Part shown: in pieces, positions 44,570 through 54,155 of the stretch
Numbering within the stretch: position 1 is the stretch's first letter
Layout: the number at the start of each line of letters is the position of its first letter
From: Bacillota bacterium
GTDB lineage: Bacteria > Bacillota > Clostridia > Lachnospirales > Lachnospiraceae
DNA length: 64,000 nucleotides
Assembly (NCBI GenBank): GCA_023415635.1
Contig: JAEZJV010000051.1
Span: 62,001-126,000 of the forward strand
Direction of reading: 5' to 3'
Notes under the pieces: generated by a model
Database searches by the model: none
Told to the model about the DNA's origin: nothing
Seen by the model: only the letters and a program-made list of their open reading frames with translations
Position numbers and translations under genes: made by a program

Positions 44570-46048
44570 ATGAGCACACCGATATTAAGATTGGAAAATG
44601 TCAGTAAAAGCTTTCAGGGTGTTAAAGTAATTTCAGATATAAATATTGAAATTTATCCCGGTAAAGTTACTGCACTGATCGGAGCAAATGGTGCCGGCAA
44701 AACAACCCTGATAAAATTAATAAGTGGTATTTATCCTGCTTCAGAGGGAAGCTTTTATTACTGTGGAGAATTAGTTAATATTAAAACAACTTATGATGCG
44801 ATCAAGCTTGGTATTGTATCTTGTCCACAGGAATTACAGCTTTTTTATGAATTATCAGTATTTGGGAATATCTGCATGGGTAATGAAATTTTTGAGAGAA
44901 ACAAGATTTTTAAAATTAAGGAAATGGAGAAGACGGTTACTGAGGTTTTAAAGAAGCTTAATTTAAATATTGATATTCACCGCAAGGTGAAACATTTATC
45001 ATTGGCAGAAAAGTTCTTGGTTCAGTTTGCAAGGGCTATATTGCGTAACCCAAAAATCATTATCATTGATGAGTTGATTGATGTGCTTACGCAGGTGGAG
45101 TATGAGACAGTATATGCTATCATTAAAGAGCTTAACAGAATGGATGTGGCTGTCATATTTATTTCACATAGAATTGATGAGACTATAAAAATTGCGGATA
45201 ATATATTAGTATTAAGAGATGGTAAAATAATTGAGTCGATTGATACGAAAGTTGCTGATGAAGAAAATATCAAAAAATTGATTATTGGTAATGATATAAA
45301 AGACCATTACCCTAAATTGAAGGTAAAAAAAGGAGAAGAACTATTAAGGGTAAGTAATATCAAAAGCAGATTTTTAGATAATATTAGTTTTTCGTTATGC
45401 AGGGGTGAAATTTTAGGTATTGTAGGACTGGCGGGATCCGGCCGTACCAGTTTATTAAAAGCAATAGTTGGAATTGATCGGATTGACCAAGGAGAAATCG
45501 TATTTTTCTCTAATAAAAAGATACATAAAAGAAATAAGTTTATGGATAGTATAGGCTTTATGTCCGAATATAGAGACATTCATAGCTTCTTTCCTTCTTT
45601 ATCAATTGGGAGAAATATAACAATAAAAAACCTAAACAAGGTTAAAAAGTTTAAAGTAATCAATAACAAATTAGAGAATATGCGTTCCAAGGATGCATTA
45701 GATCGGATCGGATTAAATTGCAATATTTATAATGGGAATATATCACATTTAAGTGGTGGAAGTAAGCAAAAAGTTTTAATTGCACGTAATGTATTCTCTA
45801 AATGCAATATTTATGTTTTTGATGAACCGACAAAGGGTATAGATATTGCTGGTAAAGTAGAGGTTTATAATATAATAAATGAACTTCTGAGAAGAGGTGC
45901 TGGAATTATACTTGTTTCTTCAGATTTTATGGAACTATCAGGCATGTGCGATAAAGTAATTGTCATTAATAAAGGTAAAATGACAGGTGAGCTTGAGCGT
46001 GATGAATTTACGCAGTCTATGTTATATGAAATGCTAAATAATTATTAA
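44570..46048 (+). CDS. Orphan tandem ABC sugar ATPase
   Basis: 492 residues, starting right after the DeoR stop. Walker A GANGAGKTT in domain one, signature replaced by LSLAEKFLVQFARA, and its Walker B reads IIIIDELIDVLT, missing the usual DEPT. Domain two: LAGSGRTSL, LSGGSKQKVLIAR, YVFDEPTKGID. CUT2 type like the product at 37873, but no permease or binding protein follows. Either it energises a permease elsewhere or is a leftover of a broken transporter operon, as the kinase relic downstream suggests. Confidence 0.85.
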   Translation: MSTPILRLENVSKSFQGVKVISDINIEIYPGKVTALIGANGAGKTTLIKLISGIYPASEGSFYYCGELVNIKTTYDAIKLGIVSCPQELQLFYELSVFGNICMGNEIFERNKIFKIKEMEKTVTEVLKKLNLNIDIHRKVKHLSLAEKFLVQFARAILRNPKIIIIDELIDVLTQVEYETVYAIIKELNRMDVAVIFISHRIDETIKIADNILVLRDGKIIESIDTKVADEENIKKLIIGNDIKDHYPKLKVKKGEELLRVSNIKSRFLDNISFSLCRGEILGIVGLAGSGRTSLLKAIVGIDRIDQGEIVFFSNKKIHKRNKFMDSIGFMSEYRDIHSFFPSLSIGRNITIKNLNKVKKFKVINNKLENMRSKDALDRIGLNCNIYNGNISHLSGGSKQKVLIARNVFSKCNIYVFDEPTKGIDIAGKVEVYNIINELLRRGAGIILVSSDFMELSGMCDKVIVINKGKMTGELERDEFTQSMLYEMLNNY

Positions 46049-46077
46049 TTAATGGGCTCTTTGTCCAGTCTTATGGC

Positions 46078-46095
46078 GGGCTTCTTCTGAAGCCC
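46078..46095 (+). terminator. Short hairpin after orphan ATPase
   Basis: GGGCTTC (46078-46084), loop TTCT, GAAGCCC (46089-46095). No T-run, so weak as a terminator. Confidence 0.45.
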
Positions 46096-46218
46096 TCAAA
46101 TACTGGAGGAAGAGCTATTATTTTTCAAGCTAAAATATAAACAAAATATTAGAAATGTATCGTGTCAATGCTTTAATATGTATGAGAATATAGAAAACCT
46201 ATATTTGGAAGATGGGTT

Positions 46219-46366
46219 ATGAAGATATTAAACTTTGGATCCTTAAACTATTACGGATTGCCTTAAGCTGGCGAGCAATACAGCTGCTATTGCAGTAACA
46301 AAAATGGGTGCCAGTAGCTCAATTCCATATATTAACGACTTGTTGGCTACAGACCTATATGTTTAG
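46219..46366 (+). pseudogene. Relic of a PfkB-family sugar kinase with the middle deleted
   Basis: ATG 46219 begins MKILNFGSLNYY, the typical N-terminus of ribokinase-like (PfkB) sugar kinases, then hits a stop after 15 codons. From about 46240 another frame reads CLKLASNTAAIAVTKMG then ASSSIPYINDLL and stops at 46366; this is the typical PfkB C-terminus. A normal gene is ~900-960 bases, so some 800 bases have been lost and only the two ends remain. It lies 170 bases after the orphan ABC ATPase. Confidence 0.75.
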
Positions 46367-46473
46367 GTATTATTAATAGATTAATATGGAAAAGAAAGAT
46401 GGACTTATTCAAGAGTAGTCTCGTTACTTCTTGTATGAGGCTATCAGAATACAATTAAGAGGGAGGTAGAGAC

Positions 46474-46830
46474 ATGCTTAAGAAGGTAAAAGCGATTTAT
46501 TCTATAGTAATAAGCATATCTGTAATAGGTATGTGGGGAATGACAATCTTGACGGGAGGAATAGTGGAAGGTCTTTTTGAAGTATCATTTCATCTGGCAT
46601 CAGAATTTCTTATGGCGATACTGTTACTGTTAGGCGGTATAGGCTTACTCAGAGGTAAAGCATATGGAAAAAAGCTATATATACTATCAAACGGTATGCT
46701 AATTTATTCTGTTTTGAATGCTGCGGGATATTTTGGAGAAAGGGATAATGTTGCAAGTACAGTAATGTTTTTGCTGATATTGCTGATAACATCGCTACTT
46801 CTATTGACTGAATTTGGTGCAGCGGAATAA
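46474..46830 (+). CDS. Small four-TM membrane protein
   Basis: 118 residues with GGGAGG before the ATG. Four hydrophobic stretches (~8-27, 38-58, 67-83, 93-113) and few charges. No family recognised. Monocistronic, upstream of the two-component system but separated by 200 bases. Confidence 0.65.
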   Translation: MLKKVKAIYSIVISISVIGMWGMTILTGGIVEGLFEVSFHLASEFLMAILLLLGGIGLLRGKAYGKKLYILSNGMLIYSVLNAAGYFGERDNVASTVMFLLILLITSLLLLTEFGAAE

Positions 46831-47037
46831 ATTTATGAGAAGCATTTTTAGTGGAGTGTTCTCTATTCCATAAATATAAACATTCTGGTATAAATTACCT
46901 TTATTTGATATAATAGGAGTGACCTATCTATGTAATAAGAGTATACTTAGAGCGCACTAATCAAATTCCGTTTTCTGAAAGAAAATGTTTCGTATGAAGC
47001 CAGCAGGGTTATATCTATAATGGAATGGAGTGCATCG

Positions 47038-47724
47038 GTGGTTAAAATATTGATTTCTGATGATAATAAAGAAATTACAGAACTTGTGGCAAATTTATTA
47101 ATAGCTGAAGACTATGAGGTGGTGAAAGCATATTCTGGATCGGAAGCATTGAATAAGTTTACGACAGATATGTCCTTAGTTATTCTTGATGTAATGATGC
47201 CTGATATGGATGGGTATGAAGTCTGTAGAAATATCAGGACTAAAAGCCAGGTTCCGGTTTTGTATTTAAGTGCAAAGGGAACAGATATTGATAAGGTAGT
47301 GGGCTTATCATCGGGTGGCGATGATTATATGGTCAAGCCGTTTAGCTCTATTGAGCTTATAGCCAGGGTAAAAGCATTAATCAGAAGATATACCTATATA
47401 CAGCCAACACCCAATACGGTATCGAATGAAATTGTGATAGACACCTTAGTAATTGATAAAAATGCTTGCAGTGTGACAAAATGTGGTGAGATATTGAATC
47501 TCACAAAAACTGAATTTAGAATATTATTGTTTTTAGCCGAACATAGAGGTCGTGTTTTTAGCACAGAAGATATTTTTCGTAGTGTTTGGGAAGAAAAATA
47601 TTATGAAGGAAATAATACAGTCATGGTACATATGGCACGACTTCGGGAAAAGATTGAGGATAATCCAAGAGAAGCTAAAATCATTAAAAATGTATGGGGA
47701 GTGGGTTATAAAATTGAAGCATAG
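47038..47724 (+). CDS. OmpR/PhoB-family response regulator
   Basis: 229 residues. An ATG at 47020 is in frame, yet GGAG at 47027-47030 places the start at GTG 47038, giving MVKILISDDNKEI. Receiver domain with acidic pair DD, phosphoacceptor Asp in LVILDVMMPDMDGYEV, Lys in DDYMVKPF; C-terminal winged helix with NLTKTEFRILLFLAEH and VWGVGYKI. It overlaps the kinase gene and should control the ABC exporter encoded after it. Confidence 0.93.
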   Translation: MVKILISDDNKEITELVANLLIAEDYEVVKAYSGSEALNKFTTDMSLVILDVMMPDMDGYEVCRNIRTKSQVPVLYLSAKGTDIDKVVGLSSGGDDYMVKPFSSIELIARVKALIRRYTYIQPTPNTVSNEIVIDTLVIDKNACSVTKCGEILNLTKTEFRILLFLAEHRGRVFSTEDIFRSVWEEKYYEGNNTVMVHMARLREKIEDNPREAKIIKNVWGVGYKIEA

Positions 47725-48751
47725 ATTACAACTTAAGTTCGTGGGTATTATGTTTTTAAGTGTATTTGGTGGCTTGATTGCTATGGGTTTAGCTGAGACC
47801 TTTTACTTTGGGAGAATTAAAGGACTATCACCGGAAGAAGCTGAATTAATGTTTCCGGAATACTCTCCATTCTTTAATGCGATATTTATTGTTGCTTGTA
47901 TTGCTTTATTTTTACTTTTATCTCGTAGAGTAATCAAGCGAATTGAAGAGATGAATCAGAATGTAGAGAGTATTGCTGCAGGTATTATGACGGGCTTGAC
48001 AGAGGATAAATCCAGGGATGAGCTGGGGAGTTTATCTCGAAATATCAATACTATGGCAGGAATGCTTCAAGAATCTCTGCAAAAAGAGAAGAATATGATA
48101 TGTAATTTGGCACATGACCTTAGAACGCCGATTACTTCTATTACTGGATATATAGAATTATTAGCGAAGAGTTCTCACTTATCTGATAAGGACAAGGAAT
48201 ATGCAGATATCATCTTCAGAAAATCCAGGGAATTATCTGCACAGGTAGATGATTTGTTAGAATACTCTGTTTTACAATTTAGAGAAAAAGAATATTATAT
48301 GGAAGAAATCTCATTGAGCAGCTTATTAGAGCAGGTTATAATTGATTTTATTCCCTCCTTAGAAAAGGAAAAGATGGATTTTTTACTTATTGGAAATGAT
48401 AAGCCATATCTGTATAAGTGTAATCAAGGATTAATGGTAAGATTGTTTGAAAATTTAATCACCAATAGTATTAAGTATGGCAAAAGTGGAGGTAAATTAG
48501 ATATCAGTATAGAAAATCAAAATGAGAAAATAGTGATAACCTTTGCTAACTATGGCACAGTATTACTAAAGAATGAAGCATCCTCTTTATTTCAAGCATT
48601 TTATAAGGAGAAAACTGCAAAAGAATATAAAACAGAAAGTAAAGGCTTGGGATTACCTATTTGTAAATCTATTTTGAATATTCATGGAGGAACCATTGAG
48701 GTCGATACAAAGCCGGAATTAAAAAAAATAATCTTCGTAATAAAGTTGTAA
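47714..48751 (+). CDS. Sensor histidine kinase
   Basis: 345 residues from TTG 47714, overlapping the regulator stop; GGGGAG lies 12 bases before. Two TM helices (~10-27 and ~55-72) enclose a short outside loop of ~25 residues, then HAMP-like sequence, the H-box NLAHDLRTPITSITGY, an N-box NLITNSIKYG and a G-box SKGLGLPICKSI. A short sensor loop is usual for kinases that sense cell envelope stress or work with an ABC transporter. The stop codon lies in a hairpin (48739-48771). Confidence 0.9.
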   Translation: MKHRLQLKFVGIMFLSVFGGLIAMGLAETFYFGRIKGLSPEEAELMFPEYSPFFNAIFIVACIALFLLLSRRVIKRIEEMNQNVESIAAGIMTGLTEDKSRDELGSLSRNINTMAGMLQESLQKEKNMICNLAHDLRTPITSITGYIELLAKSSHLSDKDKEYADIIFRKSRELSAQVDDLLEYSVLQFREKEYYMEEISLSSLLEQVIIDFIPSLEKEKMDFLLIGNDKPYLYKCNQGLMVRLFENLITNSIKYGKSGGKLDISIENQNEKIVITFANYGTVLLKNEASSLFQAFYKEKTAKEYKTESKGLGLPICKSILNIHGGTIEVDTKPELKKIIFVIKL

Positions 48752-48771
48752 GTATTTCTTACAACTTTATT
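48739..48771 (+). terminator. Hairpin enclosing the kinase stop codon
   Basis: AATAAAGTTGTAAG (48739-48752), loop TATTT, CTTACAACTTTATT (48758-48771), perfect 14 bp, followed by AATTTTAT. The TAA stop at 48749-48751 is in the left arm. Likely an attenuator between regulators and exporter. Confidence 0.6.
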
Positions 48772-48824
48772 AATTTTATACTGGTATATTATTTTTTATC
48801 AAGAGGATAGGAGATATTGGAATA

Positions 48825-51191
48825 ATGATTAAAAAGATATTGGTGAGAGATTTTTTACAAAATAAAATAATTAATATTGTATTGCTGTTATTCATTGTAC
48901 TCTCAGCTTTTTTAATATCTTCGGGTACAATGGTAGTAATGAAGCTGGTAAATTCCATGGATACAATATTTGAAATAGCTGTACCGCCTCACTTTCTTCA
49001 GATGCATGCAGGAGAAATGGCTCAAGATGAAATCGATCAATTATCAAGAAAGGTAGATTACATCGATGGTCAGCAGACAGTGCAAATGCTTAATATCGAA
49101 GCATCAAATATTTGGTTTGAGTGCAAAGATGGTGATAGATGGAAAGCTGTTTCAATGCTGGATAATATGATGGATAATGGCTTTGTAGTTCAGAATACAG
49201 GGTTTGATTATCTGGTAGATTTGAATAATCACATTATCAATGTGTCAGATGGAGAAATAGGCGTACCAATCAGCTATATGGATACATATGGATTATCAAT
49301 TGGTGATAGGGTTTTGATTAGGGATGGGCAGTTTCATAAGGAATTTCGGATTGTCTGCTTTGTACGAGATGCGCAGATGGCATCCTCCATGGCTTCCTCC
49401 ACAAGATTTCTTATTTCTGAATCAGACCATGAGGTGCTTAAAAAAAATACCGGAAGCTTGGAGTATATCATAGAGTATCGATTCACTGATGAGAAATATA
49501 CAAATAAATTCCAAAAGCTTTATCAGGACAAAAGTTCAGGAATGCCTAGCAATGGTCCTGCAATCACATATACATTGATTAAGCTGCTAAATGGAATTTC
49601 CAGCGGTTTATTAGCAATATTACTTGTATTCGTAAGTCTGCTTATCATATTGGTTGCAATCGTAAATGTCAGGATTACTATCATGGATACTCTGGAAACG
49701 GAGCAGAAAGAGATAGGTATCATGAAGACGATTGGTTTTTCAAATAGGGATATTAGAAATATTTATTTGTCCAAGTATAGGTTGTTAGCCATAGCTGGCT
49801 GCTTATTAGGATATCTTATAGGACTCCTTCTGAACCAGGGCTTAACGAGAGGAATTGTATTAGCCTTTGGTGATAGTCCGTTCACAATTACAGAAAAGCT
49901 TATTCCGGTTGCAGCAGCATTTCTTATCTATATGTTAGTAATTGCAAGCTGTAAAAAAATATTAAGGAGAATTGGAAAAATATCTGCTGTCGAGGCGCTG
50001 GTATATGGAAATCAGGGTAAAAGTAATAGCAAAGTAAAGAACCTTCCATTGAAAGGCTATAAGGGAAGATTTATTAATGAATTTTATGCCATAAGAGAAT
50101 GTATACTTCATTGGAAAAGCTGGCTTCTGGTATGCATTGTGTTTCTATTAGCAACCGTAATTATGTTAGTACCTATTAATTTATTAAATACATTGCAGTC
50201 TCCAAAGTTCTCAACAAATATCGGATCACCTAAATGTGATATTCAAATGGGAATTCAGTTTACTGATGAAATTCAGAAAAAATATCAGAGGGTGCAAAAT
50301 GATTTGGATCATATGAAAGAAGTTACTAAATATGGTGTATATGCTAAGATAAAATATGAGGTAGAGGGAGAGGAAGGGAAGGAAACACTATTAATAGATT
50401 GTGGAGATTATAATCTGTTCCCTATTAACTGTATAGATGGGAGAGCACCCACAAAGCCAGGAGAAATAGCGTTATCTTATCTGAATGCTAAAAAGCTGAA
50501 TATAAAAGTGGGTAATCAAATAGAAATTTATAAAGATCAAGAAAAGCAAGTACTTAATGTTTGCGGAATATACCAAGATGTTACTTCAGGTGGATATACA
50601 GCGAAAGCTCAGCTGGACTATGAACCAAAAGAAGTATTATCCTATACATTTTTCGTAGCGCTGAACCATGGTTTTAGCGAGGCTTCGTTTATGGATAAAT
50701 ATGGTCGAGTATTTAATTTTATTAAGGTAGTGCCGATGGATGAATTTATGACTCAAACTCTTGGCAATCTTATTTCATCCTTTAAGAGCGTTGCATGGAT
50801 TACCAATGCAGTAGCAATATTCATGTCTTGTTTTATGATAGCATTATTCATTAAGCTGAAAATCGTGAAGGAATATTCAAAATGCGCCATTTTGAAAGCA
50901 ATTGGGTTTACCGGAAAAGAAATTAAAAGACAATATTTGTTGCAATCTATCCTTACAGCATTATTTGGTATCGTGCTTGGTATCCTGACAGCTATATTTC
51001 TAGGTGAGATTTTTATTGGAGCATTGTTGTCCTTAACAGGAGCAGGCCTGGCTGAATTTCAATTCGAGGTTAATTATTGGTATAGTTTATTGGTATGTCC
51101 GGGAGTATTACTTATTGCTTCCCTTGTAATGACCTGGCAATGTCAAAGTAATGCGAAAGAATGTAGTATTATTGATTTGATAAATGAATAG
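48825..51191 (+). CDS. FtsX/MacB-type ABC exporter permease, two-domain
   Basis: 788 residues. N-terminal TM (~15-40), a ~210-residue outside domain, three TM helices of the first FtsX domain (~268-295, 325-345, 365-380) with QKEIGIMKTIGFSNRDI, then a second TM (~440-460), a second outside domain and a second FtsX set (~655-785) with KCAILKAIGFTGKEI. This is the layout of exporters for antimicrobial peptides or lipoproteins. It precedes its ATPase and follows the two-component genes. Confidence 0.9.
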   Translation: MIKKILVRDFLQNKIINIVLLLFIVLSAFLISSGTMVVMKLVNSMDTIFEIAVPPHFLQMHAGEMAQDEIDQLSRKVDYIDGQQTVQMLNIEASNIWFECKDGDRWKAVSMLDNMMDNGFVVQNTGFDYLVDLNNHIINVSDGEIGVPISYMDTYGLSIGDRVLIRDGQFHKEFRIVCFVRDAQMASSMASSTRFLISESDHEVLKKNTGSLEYIIEYRFTDEKYTNKFQKLYQDKSSGMPSNGPAITYTLIKLLNGISSGLLAILLVFVSLLIILVAIVNVRITIMDTLETEQKEIGIMKTIGFSNRDIRNIYLSKYRLLAIAGCLLGYLIGLLLNQGLTRGIVLAFGDSPFTITEKLIPVAAAFLIYMLVIASCKKILRRIGKISAVEALVYGNQGKSNSKVKNLPLKGYKGRFINEFYAIRECILHWKSWLLVCIVFLLATVIMLVPINLLNTLQSPKFSTNIGSPKCDIQMGIQFTDEIQKKYQRVQNDLDHMKEVTKYGVYAKIKYEVEGEEGKETLLIDCGDYNLFPINCIDGRAPTKPGEIALSYLNAKKLNIKVGNQIEIYKDQEKQVLNVCGIYQDVTSGGYTAKAQLDYEPKEVLSYTFFVALNHGFSEASFMDKYGRVFNFIKVVPMDEFMTQTLGNLISSFKSVAWITNAVAIFMSCFMIALFIKLKIVKEYSKCAILKAIGFTGKEIKRQYLLQSILTALFGIVLGILTAIFLGEIFIGALLSLTGAGLAEFQFEVNYWYSLLVCPGVLLIASLVMTWQCQSNAKECSIIDLINE

Positions 51192-51209
51192 AAGATGGAG
51201 GATCAATTT

Positions 51210-51974
51210 ATGCGTATTTTATTACAGGCAACAGATTTAACAAAAACCTTTGGCGCTGAACAAAATCAAAAAATAACCGTGTTAAATTCGATTAACCTTG
51301 GAATAGAAGAAGGTGAGTTTGTTGCAATTATGGGGCAGTCAGGCTCAGGAAAATCAACTCTTTTGTATAATATAAGTGGTATGGACTGTATGACCTCCGG
51401 AGAGGTTAGCTTTGATGGAAGAAAATATTCACATATGTCAGAGGATGATATGAGTAAGTATAGATTAGAAAATATGGGTTTTATTTTTCAGCACTCTTAT
51501 CTACTTAAGAATCTTTCAATTGAAGACAATATCCTACTACCAGGCTTAAAATTAAGAAAGACATCTAGAGAAGTACTTAATCAAAGAGCAAAGAAGTTAA
51601 TGAATAAAATGGGGATTGACAATGTGGCTGACCACGATATTAATAAAGTATCGGGAGGGCAGTTACAAAGGGCTGCAATATGCAGATCTTTAATTAATCA
51701 ACCTAAAATATTATTTGGAGATGAACCTACAGGTGCACTGAATTCTAGTTCTGCAACAGCAGTTATGGATATAATGAATGGAATTAATCAAGAAGGAACA
51801 ACCATTTTGATTGTTACTCACGATGCTAAGGTTGCTGCAAGGGCAGATAGAGTAATATTCCTATCAGATGGTAAAATAACTGCTGAATGTGTATTGGGAA
51901 AATATAAAGCAAACAGTAATACTTTAGAACGAGAAGAGAAGGTCAGAGATTTCTTGAAGAACAAGAAATTCTAA
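51210..51974 (+). CDS. MacB/LolD-type ABC exporter ATPase
   Basis: 254 residues from ATG 51210; GGAGG at 51199-51203 rules out the earlier ATG at 51195. Walker A GQSGSGKST, QHSYLLKNLSIEDNI Q-loop, signature VSGGQLQRAAICR, Walker B ILFGDEPTGALN, switch VTHD. Typical of the MacB family. Works with the permease encoded just before; together with the regulator and kinase this is likely an antimicrobial resistance module. Confidence 0.94.
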   Translation: MRILLQATDLTKTFGAEQNQKITVLNSINLGIEEGEFVAIMGQSGSGKSTLLYNISGMDCMTSGEVSFDGRKYSHMSEDDMSKYRLENMGFIFQHSYLLKNLSIEDNILLPGLKLRKTSREVLNQRAKKLMNKMGIDNVADHDINKVSGGQLQRAAICRSLINQPKILFGDEPTGALNSSSATAVMDIMNGINQEGTTILIVTHDAKVAARADRVIFLSDGKITAECVLGKYKANSNTLEREEKVRDFLKNKKF

Positions 51975-51976
51975 GT

Positions 51977-52042
51977 AATCGCCCTACAATAATGTGTTAG
52001 CTAGGACAGAGCGCTGTTCTATACCATGATTGCAGGGCGATT
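51977..52042. terminator. Bidirectional terminator after the exporter operon
   Basis: AATCGCCCTACAAT (51977-51990) pairs with ATTGCAGGGCGATT (52029-52042), one mismatch, then ATTATTCTCT; the loop holds a second small stem. It serves the exporter genes and the flavin reductase gene on the other strand. Confidence 0.7.
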
Positions 52043-52058
52043 ATTATTCTCTGTGGCT

Positions 52059-52571
52059 CTACCTTGTAACCTGCAGAGCTTTCGTAATCTCAGCGATATA
52101 TAGGATATGGTAATCCCTTGCCGGATACCAGGTATTGTTCAGCTTCTCATCCAAAATAGAGTCCCCTTGCATGGCCTGACGGTATAATTTCTTGCAGATT
52201 AAGACATTGGAGGCCTCACCGAAGTACGGTGTTCCGTCCGAGAAGGCAAGAGTAAGACCGCACTTACTAATCTTATCCTCAGTTCTTCCTGATACGGTTC
52301 CCATATAGTTTAAGACATCCTTGTATTCCTTATCAAGGAAGCTTAAAGAAAAGGTGGTTTCCTGATCAAGAAATTCTTTGGTATAACGCTGTGGACGAAC
52401 AACAATATAGGCAACATTCTTACCATACATAACACCAAGGCCTCCCCAGGAGGCAGTCATCGTATTTGCCTTATCCTTATTGCCTGCGGTAATCAACATC
52501 CATTCTTTGCCGATTAACTGGAAGGGATTTTTGCGAAGTACCTCGGGTAAAATCTCTTTAAAATTATTCAT
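52059..52571 (-). CDS. Flavin reductase-like FMN-binding split-barrel protein
   Basis: 170 residues. NPFQLIGKEWMLITAG and ANTMTASWGGLGVMYGKNVA are the first strands of flavin reductase-like domains, where the TASW stretch contacts FMN; YTKEFLDQETTFSLSFL follows. Cytosolic, electron transfer role unknown. Own promoter (52678-52706) with a dyad, no partner gene. Confidence 0.85.
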   Translation of the reverse strand: MNNFKEILPEVLRKNPFQLIGKEWMLITAGNKDKANTMTASWGGLGVMYGKNVAYIVVRPQRYTKEFLDQETTFSLSFLDKEYKDVLNYMGTVSGRTEDKISKCGLTLAFSDGTPYFGEASNVLICKKLYRQAMQGDSILDEKLNNTWYPARDYHILYIAEITKALQVTR

Positions 52572-52677
52572 CGCGTTCCTCTTTTCTGTCTTTTCTATGA
52601 TCTTTACAGCAATCTGTCTTCAATAACTCTTAGTGAATGTAATGATGCAATTACACATTCAATCTGAGTTTATTAGT

Positions 52678-52706
52678 ATTATACGATAGTAGTTGCCATC
52701 GTGCAA
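52678..52706 (-). promoter_or_regulatory. Flavin reductase promoter with GTTGC/GCAAC dyad
   Basis: On the minus strand TTGCAC (52701-52706), 17-base spacer, TATAAT (52678-52683). The -35 is in an inverted repeat GTTGC-six-GCAAC (52692-52707), extended by ATAG/CTAT on the outside, a likely operator. Confidence 0.6.
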
Positions 52707-52786
52707 CGCTATGTCGAATATTTCACCATCGGGAATACCCGGCATATATTAATTACAAAGAATTGAAGAGTCAAAGGACGTTGTAT

Positions 52787-54070
52787 ATGACGATACACAC
52801 AGTGCAGGCCGGTGATACACTGGCTTCTATCGCAAACCAATACGGCATATCTGTTGAGCTAATTATTTCTGAAAATGAACTGCCTAATCCGGATAACCTT
52901 TTAGTCGGACAAAACATCGGAATTCGTATTCCTGCGATCACCCATACAGTAAAACAAGGAGATACCTTGATTTCTGTCGCCAATCAATATAATACTACGG
53001 TCACCAGTCTGTACCAGCATAACCCAAAGGTTGCAGTCAACAGAATGTTGACTCCCGGACAAATACTGGTGATCACCTTTGCTGATGAGGAGCCGGTAGA
53101 TACAGTAATCATCAATGGCTTTGCCTATCCTTTTATAAAAGAGGATGTACTGAGACAGACCCTGCCCTTCCTGACTTATCTCTATATCTTTACCTATGGC
53201 TTTACCCCGTCAGGAGAACTGGTTCCGGTTGAGGATGATAAATTGATTGCCATTGGAGAGGAATACAATGTGTCACCGGTTATGATGCTGGCCCCGATGA
53301 ATGAGGAAGGAGTATTCGATACTGGGATTGCTCATCAACTATTTGCCAATCCGGAGGCACAGACAAATTTGATTAATAATATTGTTGATAATATGAGGGC
53401 GAAGGGTTATTTCGGACTGGATATAGATTTTGAATTTATTCTGCCGGAGGATCGCCAGGCCTTCATAAACTTCATCACGGAAGCTCATACCAGACTATCC
53501 GCCGAAGGCTATTTTGTATCTGTGAATCTGGCTCCGAAGACCTCAGGAACCATGACCGGTTTACTGTATGAATCTCATGATTATCCTGCAATTGGAGCAG
53601 TGGCAGATAGGGTCATGCTGATGACATATGAATGGGGCTATACCTTTGGGCCGCCTATGGCAACCGCTCCGGTAAACAATGTCCGTAGTGTGATTGAATA
53701 CGGTGTATCTGTGATTGATCCTGATAAAATCCTTCAGGGAATTCCAAATTATGCTTATGATTGGCCGCTGCCCTTCGTCAAGGGTGAGACAGCAGCAGAA
53801 AGCATCAGCAATCAGGAAGCAATTACCCGAGGAGTTCAATACGGGGTAACAATCCTATTTGACGAAACTGCACAATGCCCCTTCTATTATTACACAACTG
53901 ACGAGGGAGTTCAGCATGTCGTATGGTTTGATGATGTCAGAAGCATGACAGCTAAGCTCGCTTTGATACCGGAATTTGGGCTGGCCGGTGGAGGAGTTTG
54001 GCAGATTATGAATTATTTCCCCGGATTATGGATGGTAGTAGCTTCCAGATTTACAATTATCAAGGTATGA
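52787..54070 (+). CDS. sleL: Spore cortex-lytic glucosaminidase, LysM-GH18 (YaaH/SleL type)
   Basis: 427 residues from ATG 52787, six bases after AAAGGA. Two LysM repeats (TIHTVQAGDTLASIANQ and THTVKQGDTLISVANQ) bind peptidoglycan; the GH18 domain has the catalytic GLDIDFEF (DxDxE) and VMLMTYEWGY. In Bacillus this enzyme is in the spore coat and degrades cortex muramic-lactam fragments during germination. No signal peptide, as for coat proteins. It indicates a spore former. Confidence 0.9.
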   Translation: MTIHTVQAGDTLASIANQYGISVELIISENELPNPDNLLVGQNIGIRIPAITHTVKQGDTLISVANQYNTTVTSLYQHNPKVAVNRMLTPGQILVITFADEEPVDTVIINGFAYPFIKEDVLRQTLPFLTYLYIFTYGFTPSGELVPVEDDKLIAIGEEYNVSPVMMLAPMNEEGVFDTGIAHQLFANPEAQTNLINNIVDNMRAKGYFGLDIDFEFILPEDRQAFINFITEAHTRLSAEGYFVSVNLAPKTSGTMTGLLYESHDYPAIGAVADRVMLMTYEWGYTFGPPMATAPVNNVRSVIEYGVSVIDPDKILQGIPNYAYDWPLPFVKGETAAESISNQEAITRGVQYGVTILFDETAQCPFYYYTTDEGVQHVVWFDDVRSMTAKLALIPEFGLAGGGVWQIMNYFPGLWMVVASRFTIIKV

Positions 54071-54095
54071 AATATCACATTATTACAGAGAGTTG

Positions 54096-54130
54096 GAAGC
54101 GTTTCCTGACATAGAGAAAGGAAACGCTTC
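54096..54130 (+). terminator. Hairpin after the cortex hydrolase gene
   Basis: GAAGCGTTTCC (54096-54106) and GGAAACGCTTC (54120-54130), perfect 11 bp, then TTCAGCG, so a weak T-run. Confidence 0.6.
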
Positions 54131-54155
54131 TTCAGCGTAAAAATACTCTTTCTTA

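Noticed and set aside
52711..52760. Sporulation sigma (E or G) promoter before the cortex hydrolase
   Set aside because: AATATT and CATATATT elements are present but spaced 20 bases apart, too far for sigma-E and not matching sigma-G.
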